Shown here: positions 50,980-52,492 of the stretch, in pieces | Layout: each line of letters opens with the position of its first letter | Position numbering within the stretch: the stretch's first letter is position 1 | Assembly (NCBI GenBank): GCA_031288415.1 | Contig: JAITRL010000006.1 | Span: 1 to 52,492 of the forward strand | DNA: 52,492 bases | Reading direction: 5' to 3' | Origin: Deltaproteobacteria bacterium | Lineage (GTDB): Bacteria; Desulfobacterota; Desulfarculia; Adiutricales; Adiutricaceae | Translations under genes and position numbers: made by a program | The notes under the pieces: generated by a model | Told to the model about the DNA's origin: nothing | The model's input: only the letters and a program-made list of their open reading frames with translations | The model's database searches: none

Positions 50980-51156
50980 CGCGTCAGGGACTCTGCCCGT
51001 TGAAGGCAGGCGCTCGTCTTCGGGAGGCTGTCAGCGGCGAAGTGAGCAGGTCCTGCGGGCTCGCGGGAAGCCTTCCGGTTGCCGCGGCCGGGGCAAGGGA
51101 GGGCGGCCGGGCCAGGCGGCAGGGGAGGGCGGAGCGGGGAAGCGTGAGGCGTACGG

Positions 51157-51897
51157 TCAGCTCTCGGAGCGGTGGCGTATGCGCTGCTCCTCGAGCATGT
51201 AGTAGTTGATGGCCTTCTGGAGGGTGCGCGTGGAGTTCAGGTCGAGATCGCGGAACTTCAATCCAAGCTTGGCGACGGGTTCGCCGGGGGCGTAACTGAC
51301 GCGCACTATCTCGGCCTCGCCGTTGATGGTGGTCTGCTTGCCTTGGGTCATGAAGTTGGGGAAGAACAGGGTGAAGTACAGCACCAGGCCCAGGGACACC
51401 TGGGGCGGCGCGGGCACGCCGATGAGGCAGCCGCCCGCCGAGAAGTCGTACAGCACGATCCGCCCGAATGAAGGGTGGGTCTGGATGCTGATTTGATCGT
51501 TGCTCACGATGGTGAGCCGGTAGTCCATGCGGGCGTTGGTCTCGCTGATTTCCCCCTCCCTGGGCGCCGTGATGTATACGGCCTGGACGTTCTCGTTCTG
51601 GTTGAGGGCGTAGGGGCCTATCTTCGCGATCCTGCCGGTCCATCCCCAGCGCAGTATCTCTCCGCTCACGGGCTCGCGCCCCACGAAGGTGACTTCCACG
51701 TCGCGGCCGGACATGGACATGGTCATGAGCGGATCCGTCTGGGAGATGATGACGTACTGGTCCGTGATGTCGTAGACAGAACCGTAGCGCACGTCGATCC
51801 TGTCGTTGATGAGGTCGATGTCCAGGATGATGTCGATGCGCGTGTTCGGCTTGAGGAGCCTGTCTATGGACCAGGTTGTCTTTTTGGATTCGGCCAT
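51157..51897 (-). CDS. PilZ domain (c-di-GMP-binding, YcgR-like) protein
   Basis: RMDYR (RxxxR) followed by DFSAGG (D/NxSxxG); ATG 51897. Confidence 0.82.
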   Translation of the reverse strand: MAESKKTTWSIDRLLKPNTRIDIILDIDLINDRIDVRYGSVYDITDQYVIISQTDPLMTMSMSGRDVEVTFVGREPVSGEILRWGWTGRIAKIGPYALNQNENVQAVYITAPREGEISETNARMDYRLTIVSNDQISIQTHPSFGRIVLYDFSAGGCLIGVPAPPQVSLGLVLYFTLFFPNFMTQGKQTTINGEAEIVRVSYAPGEPVAKLGLKFRDLDLNSTRTLQKAINYYMLEEQRIRHRSES

Positions 51898-52041
51898 GAA
51901 GCAAGCCTCGCTGGCTGGGCCGGGCGCGCCTGGCTCCGGGCGGCCACGAATACTGCGGGAGGGGTAGGGCTTGCGCGGCGCAAGCCCGGAACTTTCCCCC
52001 CGGCCGCGGGGGAAAGCTCCGGTTTGCGTTAACTTTTTGCC

Positions 52042-52070
52042 ATTATATGCCGGAAACCTGGAGTTGGCAA
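52042..52070 (-). promoter_or_regulatory. Sigma70-like promoter for the PilZ gene (TTGCCA-17-TATAAT)
   Basis: -10 at 52042-52047 and -35 at 52065-52070 on the minus strand. Confidence 0.7.
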
Positions 52071-52383
52071 GGGCGCTTCCGCCTGCGGGCCGCCCACGCG
52101 GGCGTTCAGGCCCCTGCGGCCCCCTGGCCGCAGGAGGTATGCATGGTTTTGCCTGCCAGGATGGAACTTCCGGCTTGGGGCCATCCAGGGTTGCCCCAAA
52201 CCGGATGTTCTCTTCGTCAACCGCTGCGGCTTGTTCCCGGAAACACCTCATTAACGCGCTCTTTTCCCTGCCTTGCCGGGAAGAGGGCGCGTTCAGGGCC
52301 ATGACGGGGGTAGCCTGCTCTTGAACGTGAGGCGGCGGGTAACTGGCGAGCGGTCAAAATCGGACGGCGTCTAAGGCGCGAAG

Positions 52384-52492
52384 GCATGCAGGGAGGCAGG
52401 GAGGCAGGGAGGCAGGGAGGCAGGCATGCAGGGAGGCAGGGAGGCAGGGAGGCAGGGAGGCAGGGAGGCAGGGAGGCAGGCATGCAGGGAGG
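52384..52492. repeat. 8-nt tandem repeat (gcagggag) punctuated by gcaggcat, running off the window end
   Basis: Four units, gcaggcat, six units, gcaggcat, then truncated. Confidence 0.95.

Overview
High-GC bacterial chromosomal window. I call 24 well-supported protein-coding genes, and they add up to only about 63% of the bases (my own sum). The rest is long GC-rich non-coding sequence with many short tandem-repeat (minisatellite) arrays. Recognisable genes: two tandem REC-HD-GYP regulators, a V4R protein, a cytosolic hybrid histidine kinase (HisKA-HATPase-REC-HPt), a minus-strand run DUF1573 / surE / J-domain protein / neuB / DUF692(MNIO)-like / neuA-like / truA, a GT-A-like glycosyltransferase, pta, proC, a lipoprotein alpha/beta hydrolase, a single-chain Type ISP-like restriction-modification enzyme, hisC, a divergent dnaA, xseA, a family-5 solute-binding lipoprotein and a PilZ protein. 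Main leads: (1) a DUF692/MNIO-like enzyme between neuB and neuA, i.e. inside a putative nonulosonic-acid locus; (2) a ~1085-aa protein built from ~40-41-aa helical repeats; (3) a 23-bp perfect hairpin ending 16 nt before a REC-HD-GYP start codon; (4) a DnaA with changed domain-IV signature residues and no canonical DnaA boxes seen upstream; (5) a sharp GC drop inside the Type ISP gene; (6) many unrelated minisatellites, some of which appear to feed disordered extensions on conserved enzymes. No CRISPR array, rRNA, tRNA or transposase was recognised. All calls are by eye from sequence, with no database search.
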